Source: Candidatus Albibeggiatoa sp. nov. NOAA (GTDB lineage Bacteria; Pseudomonadota; Gammaproteobacteria; Beggiatoales; Beggiatoaceae). From it: a DNA stretch of 64,000 bases. Position 1 is the first letter of the stretch. Each line of letters starts with the position of its first letter. Positions 9,326-18,996 of this stretch are shown here, piece after piece. The position numbers and the translations under genes were made by a program. Under the pieces are notes generated by a model. That model ran no database searches, was not told the origin of the DNA, and saw nothing but the letters and a program-made list of their open reading frames with translations. Where the stretch lies: contig JAOXRS010000156.1 in the NCBI GenBank assembly GCA_025800385.1, positions 1 through 64,000 of the forward strand, read 5' to 3'.

Positions 9326-9967
9326 ATGTCAACAGCTCAATTTGAATTAACTGCTGAACCTCGGAGCGATTTGGGGAAAGGTGCGAGCCGCCGCCTACGC
9401 CGTGAGGGCAAAGTACCAGCAATATTATATGGTTCACACCAAGAACCGACTTCTATCATGCTATCTGCAAATGAATTAAGCAAAAGCTTAAAGCATGAAG
9501 CATTCTACAACCACATCTTAAATGTGCAATTAGAAGGCAAAACAGAACGCGCGGTACTAAAAGATTTACAACGCCACCCATACAAACCAACTATCTTACA
9601 CGTTGATTTACAAAGAATTAACGAGTCTGAAAAATTACACATGCACATACCTTTACACTTCATTAACGAAGACACTTGTGTTGGTGTTAAATTAGGTGGC
9701 GGTTCAATTTCTCACCAAACATCTGAAGTCGAAATTCACTGCTTACCTAAAGACTTACCTGAATATATTGAAGTTGATATGGTTGAGGCTGAAATTGGTA
9801 CAACTTTACACTTATCAGACTTAAACTTACCTGAAGGTGTCATCATTCCAGGTCTTGTAAAAGGTGAAGAATCTGATTTACCAGTTGCCTCAGTTCAAAA
9901 ACGTGGCGGCGGTAGTGATGAAGATGAAGAAGGTGGCGAAGCAACAGAAGAAGCAGCTGCTGAATAA
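9326..9967 (+). CDS. rplY: 50S ribosomal protein L25 / Ctc
   Basis: A 213-residue long-form (CTC-type) L25 that binds 5S rRNA. The N-terminal 5S-binding domain carries RSDLGKGASRRLRREGKVPA (residues 13-32). A C-terminal beta domain with INEDTCVGVKLGG and an acidic tail (SDEDEEGGEATEE) follow. CAGGAG lies eight bases before the ATG. Its stop codon overlaps the pth start by one base (TAATG), so the two are translationally coupled. Confidence 0.95.
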   Translation: MSTAQFELTAEPRSDLGKGASRRLRREGKVPAILYGSHQEPTSIMLSANELSKSLKHEAFYNHILNVQLEGKTERAVLKDLQRHPYKPTILHVDLQRINESEKLHMHIPLHFINEDTCVGVKLGGGSISHQTSEVEIHCLPKDLPEYIEVDMVEAEIGTTLHLSDLNLPEGVIIPGLVKGEESDLPVASVQKRGGGSDEDEEGGEATEEAAAE

Positions 9968-10545
9968 TGTCTATTGCCTTAATCGTGGGCTTGGGTAACC
10001 CCGGCTCACGTTATGACAACACACGGCACAATGCGGGCTTTTGGTTAGTTGACCAGCTTGCAGCACAAGCGCGTGAACAGTTTCGTCCAGAAACGAAATT
10101 TCATGGTGAAGTGTGTCGTGTGACCTTGGCTAATCATCAATGTTGGCTATTAAAACCTACTACGTTTATGAACAAAAGTGGACAAGCCATTGGTGCGTTA
10201 GCCAAATTCTATAAAATCACCCCCGAACAAATCCTCGTCGTACATGATGAGCTGGATTTGCCTTGTGGCACAGCCCGTTTAAAAAAAGGCGGTGGTGCAG
10301 GCGGTCATAATGGTTTGAAAGATACGATTGCGCATTTAGGTACTCAGCAATTTGTACGTGCACGAGTCGGTATTGACCACCCTGGGAATCGCAATGACGT
10401 GGTTAACTATGTATTAAAACCACCCAGCCAAGATGAACGTATTTCAATTGATAACGCAATTGATCGTTTAGTCGATGTAATACCATTGGTGATTGCTGGT
10501 GGTACGTCGTTTGAAAAAGCGATGCAGAAATTGCATACAAAATAA
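9967..10545 (+). CDS. pth: Peptidyl-tRNA hydrolase
   Basis: This 192-residue Pth1 enzyme releases peptides from stalled peptidyl-tRNA. GLGNPGSRYDNTRHNAGF (residues 8-25) contains N11 and the catalytic H21. KPTTFMNKSG and VVHDELDLP follow, and GGAGGHNGLK is the tRNA-contact region. Standard length. Its ATG overlaps the rplY stop. The usual next gene ychF is absent; pdxB follows after 166 AT-rich bases. Confidence 0.96.
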   Translation: MSIALIVGLGNPGSRYDNTRHNAGFWLVDQLAAQAREQFRPETKFHGEVCRVTLANHQCWLLKPTTFMNKSGQAIGALAKFYKITPEQILVVHDELDLPCGTARLKKGGGAGGHNGLKDTIAHLGTQQFVRARVGIDHPGNRNDVVNYVLKPPSQDERISIDNAIDRLVDVIPLVIAGGTSFEKAMQKLHTK

Positions 10546-10711
10546 AATAGCCAACTATTTGTTATATAAAAATTATTTTTAGTAAAATCGTTTAAATTCC
10601 CGTTTATAAACTCAAAACCCTATTTCAAGCTAATTAATCATAATAAAACAAATTAATATTGGTATAATTGAATACTATATTGATTCCAAAGATTGCCCGT
10701 TTTAATCAACA

Positions 10712-11851
10712 ATGAAAATATTAGCAGACGAAAATATCCCCTTAGTCGTTCCCGCGTTTTCTACCATTGGCGAAGTCCACACTATTGAAGGTCGCCGCAT
10801 CACACCAAGCGATTTAAAAGATATTGATATTTTGCTTGTGCGCTCTGTAACCAAAGTTGACCAGCAATTATTGAAAGGCAGTAAAGTTCGTTTTGTTGGT
10901 ACGGCCACCATTGGTTTTGACCATATCGATTTAGACTATTTAAAACAAAATGATATTGGTTTTGCCAGCGCACCGGGGTGCAATGCGAATTCAGCCGCTG
11001 AGTATGTAATAAGCACTTTATTGATTTTGAGTCAGCAGCAGCATTTCAAGTTACGCGATAAAACAGTGGGTATTATTGGTTGTGGCAATGTGGGGTCAAA
11101 TGTATTGCAGAAGTTACAGGCTTTGGGCGTGCGTTGTTTAGTCAATGATCCCCCTTTGCAAGCTGTGCAAAATAACCAATATTCGTTTGTCGACTTAGAT
11201 ACAGTGTTACAAGCAGATATTGTGACGTTGCATGTGCCATTAGAAAAATCTGGCTTACATCCGACTTATCATTTAGTTAATCGTCCGTTTTTAAATCAAC
11301 TTAAAGATGATGCGATTTTATTAAATATTTCTCGCGGCAACGTAGTGGATGAGGCAGCTTTAATGTACAGTTTAATCGATCGTCCAAATCTTACAGTTGC
11401 ACTGGATGTGTGGCCGCATGAACCCGCGATTAATCCTTTGTTGATGCAAAAAACAGTACTCGCAACACCACATATTGCAGGCTACAGTTTAGACGGCAAA
11501 TTACGTGGCACAGAAATGTTATACAACGCAGTTTGCCAATATTTTCAATATCCAAATAATTGGCAAACAAAAGACTATTTACCTCTCCCTAAAGTCACAG
11601 AGCTACACTTTTCCGAGCAGGTGAGTGATAGCGATGCTTTATTAACTGCTGTCACCGCTTGCTATGATGTACGTGCTGATGATGCGCAATTACGTCAAAT
11701 TCTGCAGCATTCCAATCCAGCAAGTTATTTCGATCATTTGCGTAAAACCTATCCTATACGCCGTGAATTCAGCAGCTTGACAATTAAATTGCCTGAAAAT
11801 AAGCAACAGTTGCAGCAAAAATTTAAAATGCTTGGCTTTTCAATCAATTAA
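10712..11851 (+). CDS. pdxB: Erythronate-4-phosphate dehydrogenase
   Basis: This 379-residue D-2-hydroxyacid dehydrogenase catalyses the second step of deoxyxylulose-dependent pyridoxal phosphate synthesis. The PdxB-specific start MKILADENIP is present, and VRFVGTATIGFDHID lies at 59-73. The NAD-binding loop is GIIGCGNVGS (120-129), followed by ISRGNVVDE and the catalytic region WPHEP and TPHIAGYS. The extra C-terminal dimerisation domain (about 290-379) separates it from SerA-type enzymes. PdxB is largely gammaproteobacterial, which supports the lineage call. Confidence 0.95.
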   Translation: MKILADENIPLVVPAFSTIGEVHTIEGRRITPSDLKDIDILLVRSVTKVDQQLLKGSKVRFVGTATIGFDHIDLDYLKQNDIGFASAPGCNANSAAEYVISTLLILSQQQHFKLRDKTVGIIGCGNVGSNVLQKLQALGVRCLVNDPPLQAVQNNQYSFVDLDTVLQADIVTLHVPLEKSGLHPTYHLVNRPFLNQLKDDAILLNISRGNVVDEAALMYSLIDRPNLTVALDVWPHEPAINPLLMQKTVLATPHIAGYSLDGKLRGTEMLYNAVCQYFQYPNNWQTKDYLPLPKVTELHFSEQVSDSDALLTAVTACYDVRADDAQLRQILQHSNPASYFDHLRKTYPIRREFSSLTIKLPENKQQLQQKFKMLGFSIN

Positions 11852-12172
11852 CATCGTTAATTAGATTTTAATATTTCCCAATATTTATTTTTAAGCATAT
11901 GATTTTAAACACTTAAAATAAGGGTTTGCAAAAAAAGTCTTAATTTACAAAACTTTAAATAACCTCCAAAGTACGTTATTATAATATCCTGTGTTGAGCT
12001 TCAGACTTATTAACAGGATGTTAATGTCTCGTTTTATCCACATATTTGTTGATTTATTGCTCAGGGTAGATGTTTCTACACACTTTGCCCTCTTCAATAC
12101 CCTCTCTTATATATCAACACTGTCTCACTTACCCTCACCCCACCTATCCACTGTCGTAATGGAGGAGAACTT
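11852..12172 (+). promoter_or_regulatory. Leader of the betaine operon, possible promoter
   Basis: This 321-nt gap holds no convincing gene. A TATAAT lies at 11980-11985, but no good -35 stands 16-18 nt upstream, so if it is a promoter it may need an activator. The transcript would have a leader of about 180 nt. GGAGGAG at 12159-12165 serves the next start. Confidence 0.35.
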
Positions 12173-13012
12173 ATGACTGTCTCTACTGAAAAACAACCAG
12201 AACACCAAAACTATGGAGATAACCCAATCGATGTCCGTGAAACGGGAAAATATAAATCGGAATATATTCAATCGTTTGTTGAACGTTGGGACGAGCTGAT
12301 TGATTGGGAAGCACGGGCAGAAAGCGAAGGCGACTTTTTTATTGAAGAATTACGCAAACGCGGTGCAAAAAAAATATTAGATGTTGCAACAGGTACAGGT
12401 TTCCATTCAGTACGTTTACGCAAAGCAGGATTTGAAGTTGTCAGTGCGGACGGCAGCCCCGAGATGTTAGCTAAAGCCTTTGAAAATGGTCATAAACAAA
12501 ATATGATTTTACGCACTGTTCAAGCAGATTGGCGTTGGTTAAACCGTGATGTACATGGTAAATATGATGCAGTAATTTGTTTAGGCAATTCATTCACCCA
12601 TTTATTTTCTGAGCGTGCCCGCCGTAAAGCCTTAGCCGAATTCTACGCAGCATTGAGACATGATGGCGTATTGATTTTAGATCAGCGTAATTATGATGGT
12701 ATTTTAGACAATGGCTTTACCTCAAAACATACTTATTATTATTGTGGTGATAATGTCAAAGCTGAACCTGAACATGTTGATGATGGGTTAGCACGGTTTA
12801 GATATGAATTCACCAGCGATAAATCAGTTTATCATTTAAATATGTTTCCTCTGCGTAAAGATTATGTTAAAGGCTTAATGCGCGATGTTGGGTTTCAAAG
12901 TATTTCAACTTATGCTGATTTCCAAGAAACACACCGCTCCAAAGACCCTGACTTTTTTATCCATGTTGCCGAAAAAAAATATGACAATGAAGACGAAGGA
13001 GACAATTGTTAA
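12173..13012 (+). CDS. Glycine/sarcosine N-methyltransferase
   Basis: This 279-residue SAM-dependent methyltransferase has the residue pattern of GSMT, which converts glycine to sarcosine and dimethylglycine. The N-terminal NPIDVRETGKYKSEYIQSFV and FVERWDELIDW are typical. Motif I ILDVATGTGFHSVRL lies near 75-90, followed by CLGNSFTHLF and LILDQRNYDGIL. A strong GGAGGAG precedes the ATG. It is followed after two bases by the partner methyltransferase. Family knowledge places this pair in halophilic or marine bacteria that make the osmolyte glycine betaine without choline, so the operon suggests saline or fluctuating habitats. Confidence 0.88.
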   Translation: MTVSTEKQPEHQNYGDNPIDVRETGKYKSEYIQSFVERWDELIDWEARAESEGDFFIEELRKRGAKKILDVATGTGFHSVRLRKAGFEVVSADGSPEMLAKAFENGHKQNMILRTVQADWRWLNRDVHGKYDAVICLGNSFTHLFSERARRKALAEFYAALRHDGVLILDQRNYDGILDNGFTSKHTYYYCGDNVKAEPEHVDDGLARFRYEFTSDKSVYHLNMFPLRKDYVKGLMRDVGFQSISTYADFQETHRSKDPDFFIHVAEKKYDNEDEGDNC

Positions 13013-13014
13013 TC

Positions 13015-13848
13015 ATGGCTGAATATTCTGAAGTAGTTGAAACATCACGCAATTATTACAACAGTGATGATGCAGACAATTTTTATGCTGCGATTTGGGG
13101 CGGTGAAGATATTCACATTGGTTTGTATAATGCGCCAGAAGGTGATCTGATTTATGAAGCCAGCCGTCGCACCGTGACCAAATTAGCTGAACAATTAAAT
13201 TTAGACAGCAGCAAAAAAGTATTGGATATTGGTTCGGGCTATGGTGGTACAGCACGCTATTTAGCGACAACATTCGGCTGCAAAGTAGACTGTTTAAACT
13301 TAAGTGAAATCCAGAATCAACGCAATCGCGAGCTAACTGATAAAGCAGGTTTGAGTGATAAAGTCAGTGTGACTGATGGCAGCTTTGAAGCAATTCCATT
13401 TGCTGATGGTGAATATGATGCGGTAGTTTCTCAGGATGCGATTTTACACAGTGGCCAACGTGAATTAGTGGTCAAAGAAGTTGCTCGGGTTCTAAAATCA
13501 GGCGGTGACTTTGTATTTACTGATCCAATGCAAAGCGATGATTGTCCTGAAGGCGTATTGCAACCTGTATTAGATCGGATTCATTTAGCCACTTTAGGTT
13601 CTATCGGTTTCTATCAACAAGCAGCTAATAGTGCAGGTTTAGAAACAGTTAACACTTTAAAAATGACAGATCAACTGACTAACCATTATAGTTATGTGTT
13701 GCGTGAGTTAGAAGGCCGCCATGATGAAATGGTGAAAGTCTGCAATTTGGATTATGTGGAACGTATGAAAGTTGGCTTAAATCATTGGATTGAAGCAGGT
13801 AAAAAAGATTATTTAGCTTGGGGAATTTTGCATTTCCGTAAAAGCTAA
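13015..13848 (+). CDS. Sarcosine/dimethylglycine N-methyltransferase
   Basis: This 277-residue SDMT-type methyltransferase completes methylation to glycine betaine. Signatures seen are RNYYNSDDADNFYAAIWGGE and DIHIGLY at the N-terminus, motif I VLDIGSGYGGTARYLA, SQDAILHSG, and DFVFTDPMQSDD. ATG 13015 is chosen over the in-frame TTG 13006 because MAEYSEVVE matches the usual N-terminus; GAAGGAG lies at 12995-13001. It starts two bases after the GSMT stop. A long hairpin terminator follows, closing a two-gene operon. Confidence 0.88.
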   Translation: MAEYSEVVETSRNYYNSDDADNFYAAIWGGEDIHIGLYNAPEGDLIYEASRRTVTKLAEQLNLDSSKKVLDIGSGYGGTARYLATTFGCKVDCLNLSEIQNQRNRELTDKAGLSDKVSVTDGSFEAIPFADGEYDAVVSQDAILHSGQRELVVKEVARVLKSGGDFVFTDPMQSDDCPEGVLQPVLDRIHLATLGSIGFYQQAANSAGLETVNTLKMTDQLTNHYSYVLRELEGRHDEMVKVCNLDYVERMKVGLNHWIEAGKKDYLAWGILHFRKS

Positions 13849-13860
13849 AGTGATCTAAAT

Positions 13861-13896
13861 CAGTGAGCAGGAGTGTATTCTCTTGTTCATTGTTTT
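13861..13896 (+). terminator. Rho-independent terminator of the betaine operon
   Basis: CAGTGAGCAGGAG (13861-13873) pairs with CTCTTGTTCATTG (13880-13892) around a 6-nt loop, using a few G-T wobbles. TTTT and a T-rich stretch follow. Confidence 0.7.
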
Positions 13897-14099
13897 CTTA
13901 CAAAATCATTATTCATGTGCAGAACGCCAATCGAGTGCCACATTTGCAATGCCAACTTTAGGGGTTAAACTGAATTAACTTTCATCATCTGTACAACGGC
14001 TGCTTGTGCCATGGTCAATATCAGCAAAATCATAAAGAAGTTTCTAGTTTTATAACTAAAAAAGGTAAAGAATTCTTTTAAAAACAAAAATCTGACCTA

Positions 14100-14507
14100 T
14101 TATACTTTTTTATTATTGTCACCAATATCACCATCTACATAAAACCACCGCCCTTGTTCTTTTACAAAACGGCTTGTTTCAGTGAGTCGGTGGGCTTTAC
14201 CTTGAATTTTATAACGCGCAATAAAACTAACTGTGCCTTTTTGATCTTCGATTTGACCTGCTTCACAAGCTTTGACTTTTAAACCTAGCCATTGTGTATT
14301 TGAATCAAGTTGCAACTGTTTTGGTCTGGTGGTGGAATGCCATGTGGCTAATAAATAATCTTTTAAGGCTAATACATACGCTGTGTAACGTGAGCGCATT
14401 AAAGCTTCTGCTATAGGGGCAACACTATCACCTTGATGGAAAGGAGCACAACATTGAGCATAAGGCTGACGGCTGCCACAAGGACAGGTTTCGATATTTT
14501 TAGGCAT
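14100..14507 (-). CDS. YchJ family protein (SEC-C zinc motif)
   Basis: A 135-residue protein of the YchJ/UPF0225 family. The N-terminal CPCGSRQPYAQCCAPFH is the SEC-C metal-binding motif. The middle MRSRYTAYVLALKDYLLATW and the C-terminal VSFIARYKIQGKAHRLTETS are diagnostic. The function is not established; SEC-C motifs bind zinc and may contact ribosome or protein partners. The gene stands alone, converging on the betaine operon, with no strong ribosome binding site. Confidence 0.88.
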   Translation of the reverse strand: MPKNIETCPCGSRQPYAQCCAPFHQGDSVAPIAEALMRSRYTAYVLALKDYLLATWHSTTRPKQLQLDSNTQWLGLKVKACEAGQIEDQKGTVSFIARYKIQGKAHRLTETSRFVKEQGRWFYVDGDIGDNNKKV

Positions 14508-14624
14508 TTGTTATTCTTTAACTCTGAGTTAACCATAATTAAAGCATCCTTCTTTAGTAAAAAATAAACCAATATTTTTTCTGGGTACTCTAATTTCAAA
14601 GGTATTGACTAAACTGCAATAGGT

Positions 14625-17063
14625 TTAGCTATGCTGTTGTAAGGAGTTATCACCTGTATTGATATTTGTACCTGAAATTGTGCCATAGTTTTGAATGGTA
14701 ACTGAATTTTTTTCAGGCAATTGTATTGATTCAAAGCCATCTAGCAATTGTTTTACATTATATTTTTTACGTAGTTTACCATCAAAATAAATATCAATAT
14801 TTTCAAGATAATAACCAATTAATTGCTCATATTCGACATAAATAGTTTGGCCTTTTTTATCTTTATCTGGCAAGGGTATAAGCTCAACTACACCTAGTTT
14901 TTCAAATTGTTTATGAATATCCCATAGAGTTTTACGAATAGCAGCAAAGTAGTCTCGTTTTTGTTGACCCATAACCCATATTTGTATGTTCTTATCTTCA
15001 TTGTCTGCTTTAATTATAGCTGTTGCTTGGTAGGCTTTATCATATAGCAATACTCCTGTACGCCACTGTATCTGGTTTAGAATATCCGTATGTTGTTTAA
15101 CAATGAGTTTAGGCATGATAGAACGTGGTAAGAAATCGTATTTGATTTTAAATTTCAAAGCATTATCATAATCAAATTCAAATTTTGGCTGGACAATAGG
15201 TAGTAAGTCTGGGATTAAAATAGTTTCACTATTAATTTTGTAGCACAGTTCAAATTTTCTCATTAGCAGAATGATATAGCGATGCTTATCAAGAGGATAA
15301 GTATAGTCATACTCATTCTGTGGTTGTAGAATTTTATCAAGGCAATTCAGCTTTAGAATACCTTGAGAATCGATTAATTGTGGTGCGTTGATAATTTTAT
15401 AAACTGCTTCTGTGACCCACTTGGGTTCTAACACATAGGTATCACGTAAATCAAAGTCTTTGAAGTGGATAATAATGCCTAAGTCATGTAGGAATTGGAC
15501 AAGGATATCTTGTGCAGAGCCTGTTACATTTCTTTTGTTACACAAATCTATGTAACTTTCATGAGAGATATAGTGCTGAGCTAGATTTTCTAACATAGTT
15601 TTAATTTCAAACCAATTTTTTCCCCATACAGTTTGCAAAATTTCAATTTCACTTAAGGCTTCAGAAATGGCTTGTTTTAAAGGCTCTATACCTGTTGCAT
15701 TCTTACATGAAACAGGATGGAAGCTATGAATACCTTGATACTTTTCACATAAAAAAGGTTGGTTAAGTTCGAATTTAGGGTTTTGATCCATTTTATTGAG
15801 CACAACTAACACAGGAGAATCATCGCCAAAATTTTCAATATGTTTTAACCAATATTCAGCTTTTTCTTCTTTTCTACCATCTAAAACTAGAATGTATAAA
15901 CTTCGTTTGGAAAGGAAAAATTGATGTGTAGCATGCATGACCTCTTGACCACCAAAATCCCATAAATGTCCAATAACCTCAGTATTTTTACCTTGCTTAT
16001 TTTTGGTTTTGATTGTGTGTGGTTTGATATTAATTCCATGTGTTTGTGACTCGTAAGGGTTGAATGTTTGATTAAGCAACTGTTTTGCAATAGATGTTTT
16101 ACCAGCTCCCCCATCACCAATAAGGAGTATTTTTATTTCATTTAAGGGATATTCTTGCTGTAATGACTTGAAATAGTTATTGATAGCAAAAACACCTTTT
16201 TCAACAATCTCCATAGGGGGCTTTTCTAATGGGTTTTGATATATAAACAATTGATATGGATTTTTTATTTTTCCTAGGGATATTGGCAACTCTTTTATGT
16301 GATTATGACTTAAGTATAGCTTACTTAAATTTTTTAATTGGCCTATATTTTCAGGTAGCTCTTTTAACTGATTTTTCTCTAGATCTAAATAAGTTAAGTT
16401 GTGTAATTGTCCTATACTTTCTGGCAATTTTTGTAAAAAATTATTACTTAGCTCTAAATAAACTAACTTTTGAAGCTGTCCAGAGTTTTTTGGTAATTCC
16501 TCTAATTGATTGTACCTTATATCTAAAGAATATAAATTTTGTAATTGTTCTATGCTTTTTGGCAGTTTTTTTAATTGATTCTTTCTTATATTCAAAGAAG
16601 TTAGTTTTTGTAATTGCCCTATACTTTCTGGTAATTTCTGTAATTGGTTATGCTGTAAATTTAAATAAGTTAAGTTTTGTAATTGCCCTACACTTTCTGG
16701 TAAGTTTTTTAGCTGATTGTACTGTAAATCCAAGTAACCTAAGTATTTTAACTGCTGTATACTTTCTGGTAATGTTTTTAGTTGATTATATTGTAAATCT
16801 AAATAGTTTAAATATTTTAGTTGCCCTAAATTAGCTGATAGCTCTTCAATTTTATTGTTAATTAAGAATAAATTTTGCAGATAGGTTAAAGAAAACAAAC
16901 AATTTGGAACTTGGAGTATTTCACACTCATATAAGCTCAAGTGAGTAATTTGTTTTTGAAAATTAATTTTAAATCCTACAGAGTTCCAAGCTATATCTTC
17001 TAATATGCCTAATTCTTTACCAATTTCTTGCTCTAATTGTTTGATGATATCTAAGTCGGTCAT
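14625..17063 (-). CDS. Leucine-rich-repeat Roc-COR GTPase (ROCO protein)
   Basis: An 812-residue bacterial ROCO protein. About ten 23-residue leucine-rich repeats (residues 60-285, unit L..L.L..NQL..LPESIGQL) precede the Roc GTPase. Its P-loop is GDGGAGKT (316-323), the G3 motif DFGGQE (369-374) and the G4 motif NKMD (423-426). A COR dimerisation domain follows (about 480-750, with VLEPKWVTEAVYKI). No kinase domain is present. The tail ends ITIQN-like: SVTIQNYGTISGTNINTGDN. ROCO proteins cycle between GTP-bound monomer and dimer; bacterial roles are largely unknown. The gene is visibly more AT-rich than its neighbours and stands alone. Confidence 0.92.
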   Translation of the reverse strand: MTDLDIIKQLEQEIGKELGILEDIAWNSVGFKINFQKQITHLSLYECEILQVPNCLFSLTYLQNLFLINNKIEELSANLGQLKYLNYLDLQYNQLKTLPESIQQLKYLGYLDLQYNQLKNLPESVGQLQNLTYLNLQHNQLQKLPESIGQLQKLTSLNIRKNQLKKLPKSIEQLQNLYSLDIRYNQLEELPKNSGQLQKLVYLELSNNFLQKLPESIGQLHNLTYLDLEKNQLKELPENIGQLKNLSKLYLSHNHIKELPISLGKIKNPYQLFIYQNPLEKPPMEIVEKGVFAINNYFKSLQQEYPLNEIKILLIGDGGAGKTSIAKQLLNQTFNPYESQTHGINIKPHTIKTKNKQGKNTEVIGHLWDFGGQEVMHATHQFFLSKRSLYILVLDGRKEEKAEYWLKHIENFGDDSPVLVVLNKMDQNPKFELNQPFLCEKYQGIHSFHPVSCKNATGIEPLKQAISEALSEIEILQTVWGKNWFEIKTMLENLAQHYISHESYIDLCNKRNVTGSAQDILVQFLHDLGIIIHFKDFDLRDTYVLEPKWVTEAVYKIINAPQLIDSQGILKLNCLDKILQPQNEYDYTYPLDKHRYIILLMRKFELCYKINSETILIPDLLPIVQPKFEFDYDNALKFKIKYDFLPRSIMPKLIVKQHTDILNQIQWRTGVLLYDKAYQATAIIKADNEDKNIQIWVMGQQKRDYFAAIRKTLWDIHKQFEKLGVVELIPLPDKDKKGQTIYVEYEQLIGYYLENIDIYFDGKLRKKYNVKQLLDGFESIQLPEKNSVTIQNYGTISGTNINTGDNSLQQHS

Positions 17064-17251
17064 AATAGTATTTTTATTGTCTGAATCTGGATTGGTAATA
17101 TTAGATTGTAGAGGAGCTTAAGAATGGAGGCAAATAATTAAAAGTAGGTTCGGATTAATCCTGAAAACCACTGAACTTTTGATGATTGACAGGATTAATG
17201 GACTCGTTTCACAGCAAAAATATAACAATTAAATTTTCTCACAATACATGG

Positions 17252-17599
17252 TTATTTAGGCTTTGCTGGTTTTGTATTAGCTTTAGCAGGCTGTTTGGGT
17301 GCATATTTCGCCATGAGGATTTTTTGGATATTTTGTGTCGATTTCTGCATATCGTTTAAAGCACGTAACTCTGAACGTTGAACTCGTACCATTTCTAATA
17401 ATTCCTGATGGTTTTTTTCTTGAAAATATACAATCCGAGAAAAACCTAACAACACCGTACCTAAAATAAGGCCGCCTAACCCTCCTGCAATATAAGTCAT
17501 GCGTTCATTTTCAATCAAAGTGAAAGCAAGTAACAACACAATATAAGAAACCGCAAAAATGAGCGTTGCAAATATATTTAGTGTGTTTTCTATGCGCAT
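17252..17599 (-). CDS. Small membrane protein with coiled-coil tail
   Basis: A 115-residue protein starting MRIENTLNIFATLIFAVSY. Two transmembrane segments (about residues 8-30 and 38-60) are followed by a charged, helical cytoplasmic stretch and a Lys/Pro/Ala-rich end (KPAKANTKPAKPK). ATG 17599 is preferred over the longer frame because TGGAGAAG lies 3-8 bases upstream of it. No known domain is recognised. It sits between aroA and the ROCO gene on the same strand, with 95 nt to aroA. Confidence 0.65.
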   Translation of the reverse strand: MRIENTLNIFATLIFAVSYIVLLLAFTLIENERMTYIAGGLGGLILGTVLLGFSRIVYFQEKNHQELLEMVRVQRSELRALNDMQKSTQNIQKILMAKYAPKQPAKANTKPAKPK

Positions 17600-17694
17600 G
17601 AGCTTCTCCAAACTATAGTGAGTGTGAATCAGAAACTGGACGGGCAATCTTTGCCATCAAAATATCACTCATTAAGACTGCCAATCCATGAATC

Positions 17695-18996
17695 TTATTG
17701 AACTATCATATCAATACCAGCATCTTGTGCAAGTTGGGCAAAATTAGGGAATGATGTAGCCACATTTGTACAATCGTGAATTGTGATCGTGCCTTTAGCC
17801 CGCAAGCTAGCCATAGTAAACGCCATTGCAATCCGATGATCGCCATGACTATGCACTTCACCTGTTTGCAATTGACCACCTTGGATCACCATCCCATCAG
17901 GAGTAGGTTGTGCGTCGATACCTAAAGCAATCAAACCATCCGCCATCACTTGAATCCGATCACTCTCTTTAACACGCAATTCTTTTGCCCCTGTTAAAAC
18001 TGTTTCGCCTTCTGCACATGCTGCCGCGACAAATAAAGCAGGGAATTCATCAATGGCTAAAGGTACTTGATCTTCTGGGATTTGAATCCCTTTTAATTGC
18101 GCAGAACGTACACGAATATCTGCCACAGGTTCACCACCGATTTCACGTTCGTTCAATAAGGTAATATCTGCACCCATTTCACGTAAAATATTAATCACAC
18201 CAATACGGGTTGGATTGATACCCACATGTTGTAACGTCACGTCGGCGTTTTGTGCAATACTTGCCCCAACCATGAAAAATGCAGCGGATGAAATATCACT
18301 CGGTACATCGATCTGAGTTGCGGTTAATTTACCACCATTTTGTACACTGATTTTGTTGCCATCTACATTCACAGTATAACCAAAACCACGTAACATACGT
18401 TCTGTGTGATCGCGTGTCGGTGCAGGTTCTGTCACACTGGTTTCGCCTTCAGCGTATAAGCCTGCCAATAATAAACACGATTTGACTTGCGCACTGGCGA
18501 TGGGCATATCATAGTGAACCCCTTTTAAACCCTGTTGACCTTTGATTTTTAACGGCGGTGTCCCTTTTTCTGTTGACTCAATAACTGCACCCATGGTTGC
18601 CAATGGATCAGTAACACGACGCATAGGACGACCTGATAACGACTCATCACCCACCAATTCCGTATCAAATGCTTGTCCAGACATTAAGCCAACCAACAAA
18701 CGCATAGACGTGCCAGAATTACCTAAATCTAAAGTTTGGCTAGGTGGTTTTAAGCCATGTAAACCAACCCCTTCAATAATCACTTCTTGTTTAGCTGGCC
18801 GTTGGATTTGTACACCCATTGCTTGAAATGCAGCCAAGGTTGCTAGCGTATCTTCACCTTCCAAAAAGCCTGTGACAGTTGTTGTGCCCTCTGCCAATGC
18901 GCCAAGCATAATAGAACGGTGTGAAATCGATTTGTCACCTGCAACGCGAAAAGTGCCTTGCAACGTTTGACTGGGTTGTACAATGAATTGAGTCAT
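17695..18996 (-). CDS. aroA: 3-phosphoshikimate 1-carboxyvinyltransferase (EPSP synthase)
   Basis: This 433-residue shikimate-pathway enzyme transfers the enolpyruvyl group of PEP to shikimate 3-phosphate. VAGDKSISHRSIMLGALAEG lies at 18-37 (K22, S23). LGNSGTSMRLLVGLM contains the PEP-binding region. VKESDRIQVMADGL and HGDHRIAMAFTMA are further conserved blocks near the C-terminus. The SGTSMR variant resembles class II enzymes. Length is normal and the gene is intact. Confidence 0.95.
   Translation of the reverse strand: MTQFIVQPSQTLQGTFRVAGDKSISHRSIMLGALAEGTTTVTGFLEGEDTLATLAAFQAMGVQIQRPAKQEVIIEGVGLHGLKPPSQTLDLGNSGTSMRLLVGLMSGQAFDTELVGDESLSGRPMRRVTDPLATMGAVIESTEKGTPPLKIKGQQGLKGVHYDMPIASAQVKSCLLLAGLYAEGETSVTEPAPTRDHTERMLRGFGYTVNVDGNKISVQNGGKLTATQIDVPSDISSAAFFMVGASIAQNADVTLQHVGINPTRIGVINILREMGADITLLNEREIGGEPVADIRVRSAQLKGIQIPEDQVPLAIDEFPALFVAAACAEGETVLTGAKELRVKESDRIQVMADGLIALGIDAQPTPDGMVIQGGQLQTGEVHSHGDHRIAMAFTMASLRAKGTITIHDCTNVATSFPNFAQLAQDAGIDMIVQ

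Noticed and set aside
11991-12176. 61-codon frame in the betaine-operon leader
   Set aside because: TTG start without a ribosome binding site; it overlaps the real GSMT start. More likely untranslated leader.
16256-16834. 192-codon plus-strand frame inside the ROCO gene
   Set aside because: It is the complement of the leucine-rich repeats; their regular codons keep the opposite frame open. No ribosome binding site.
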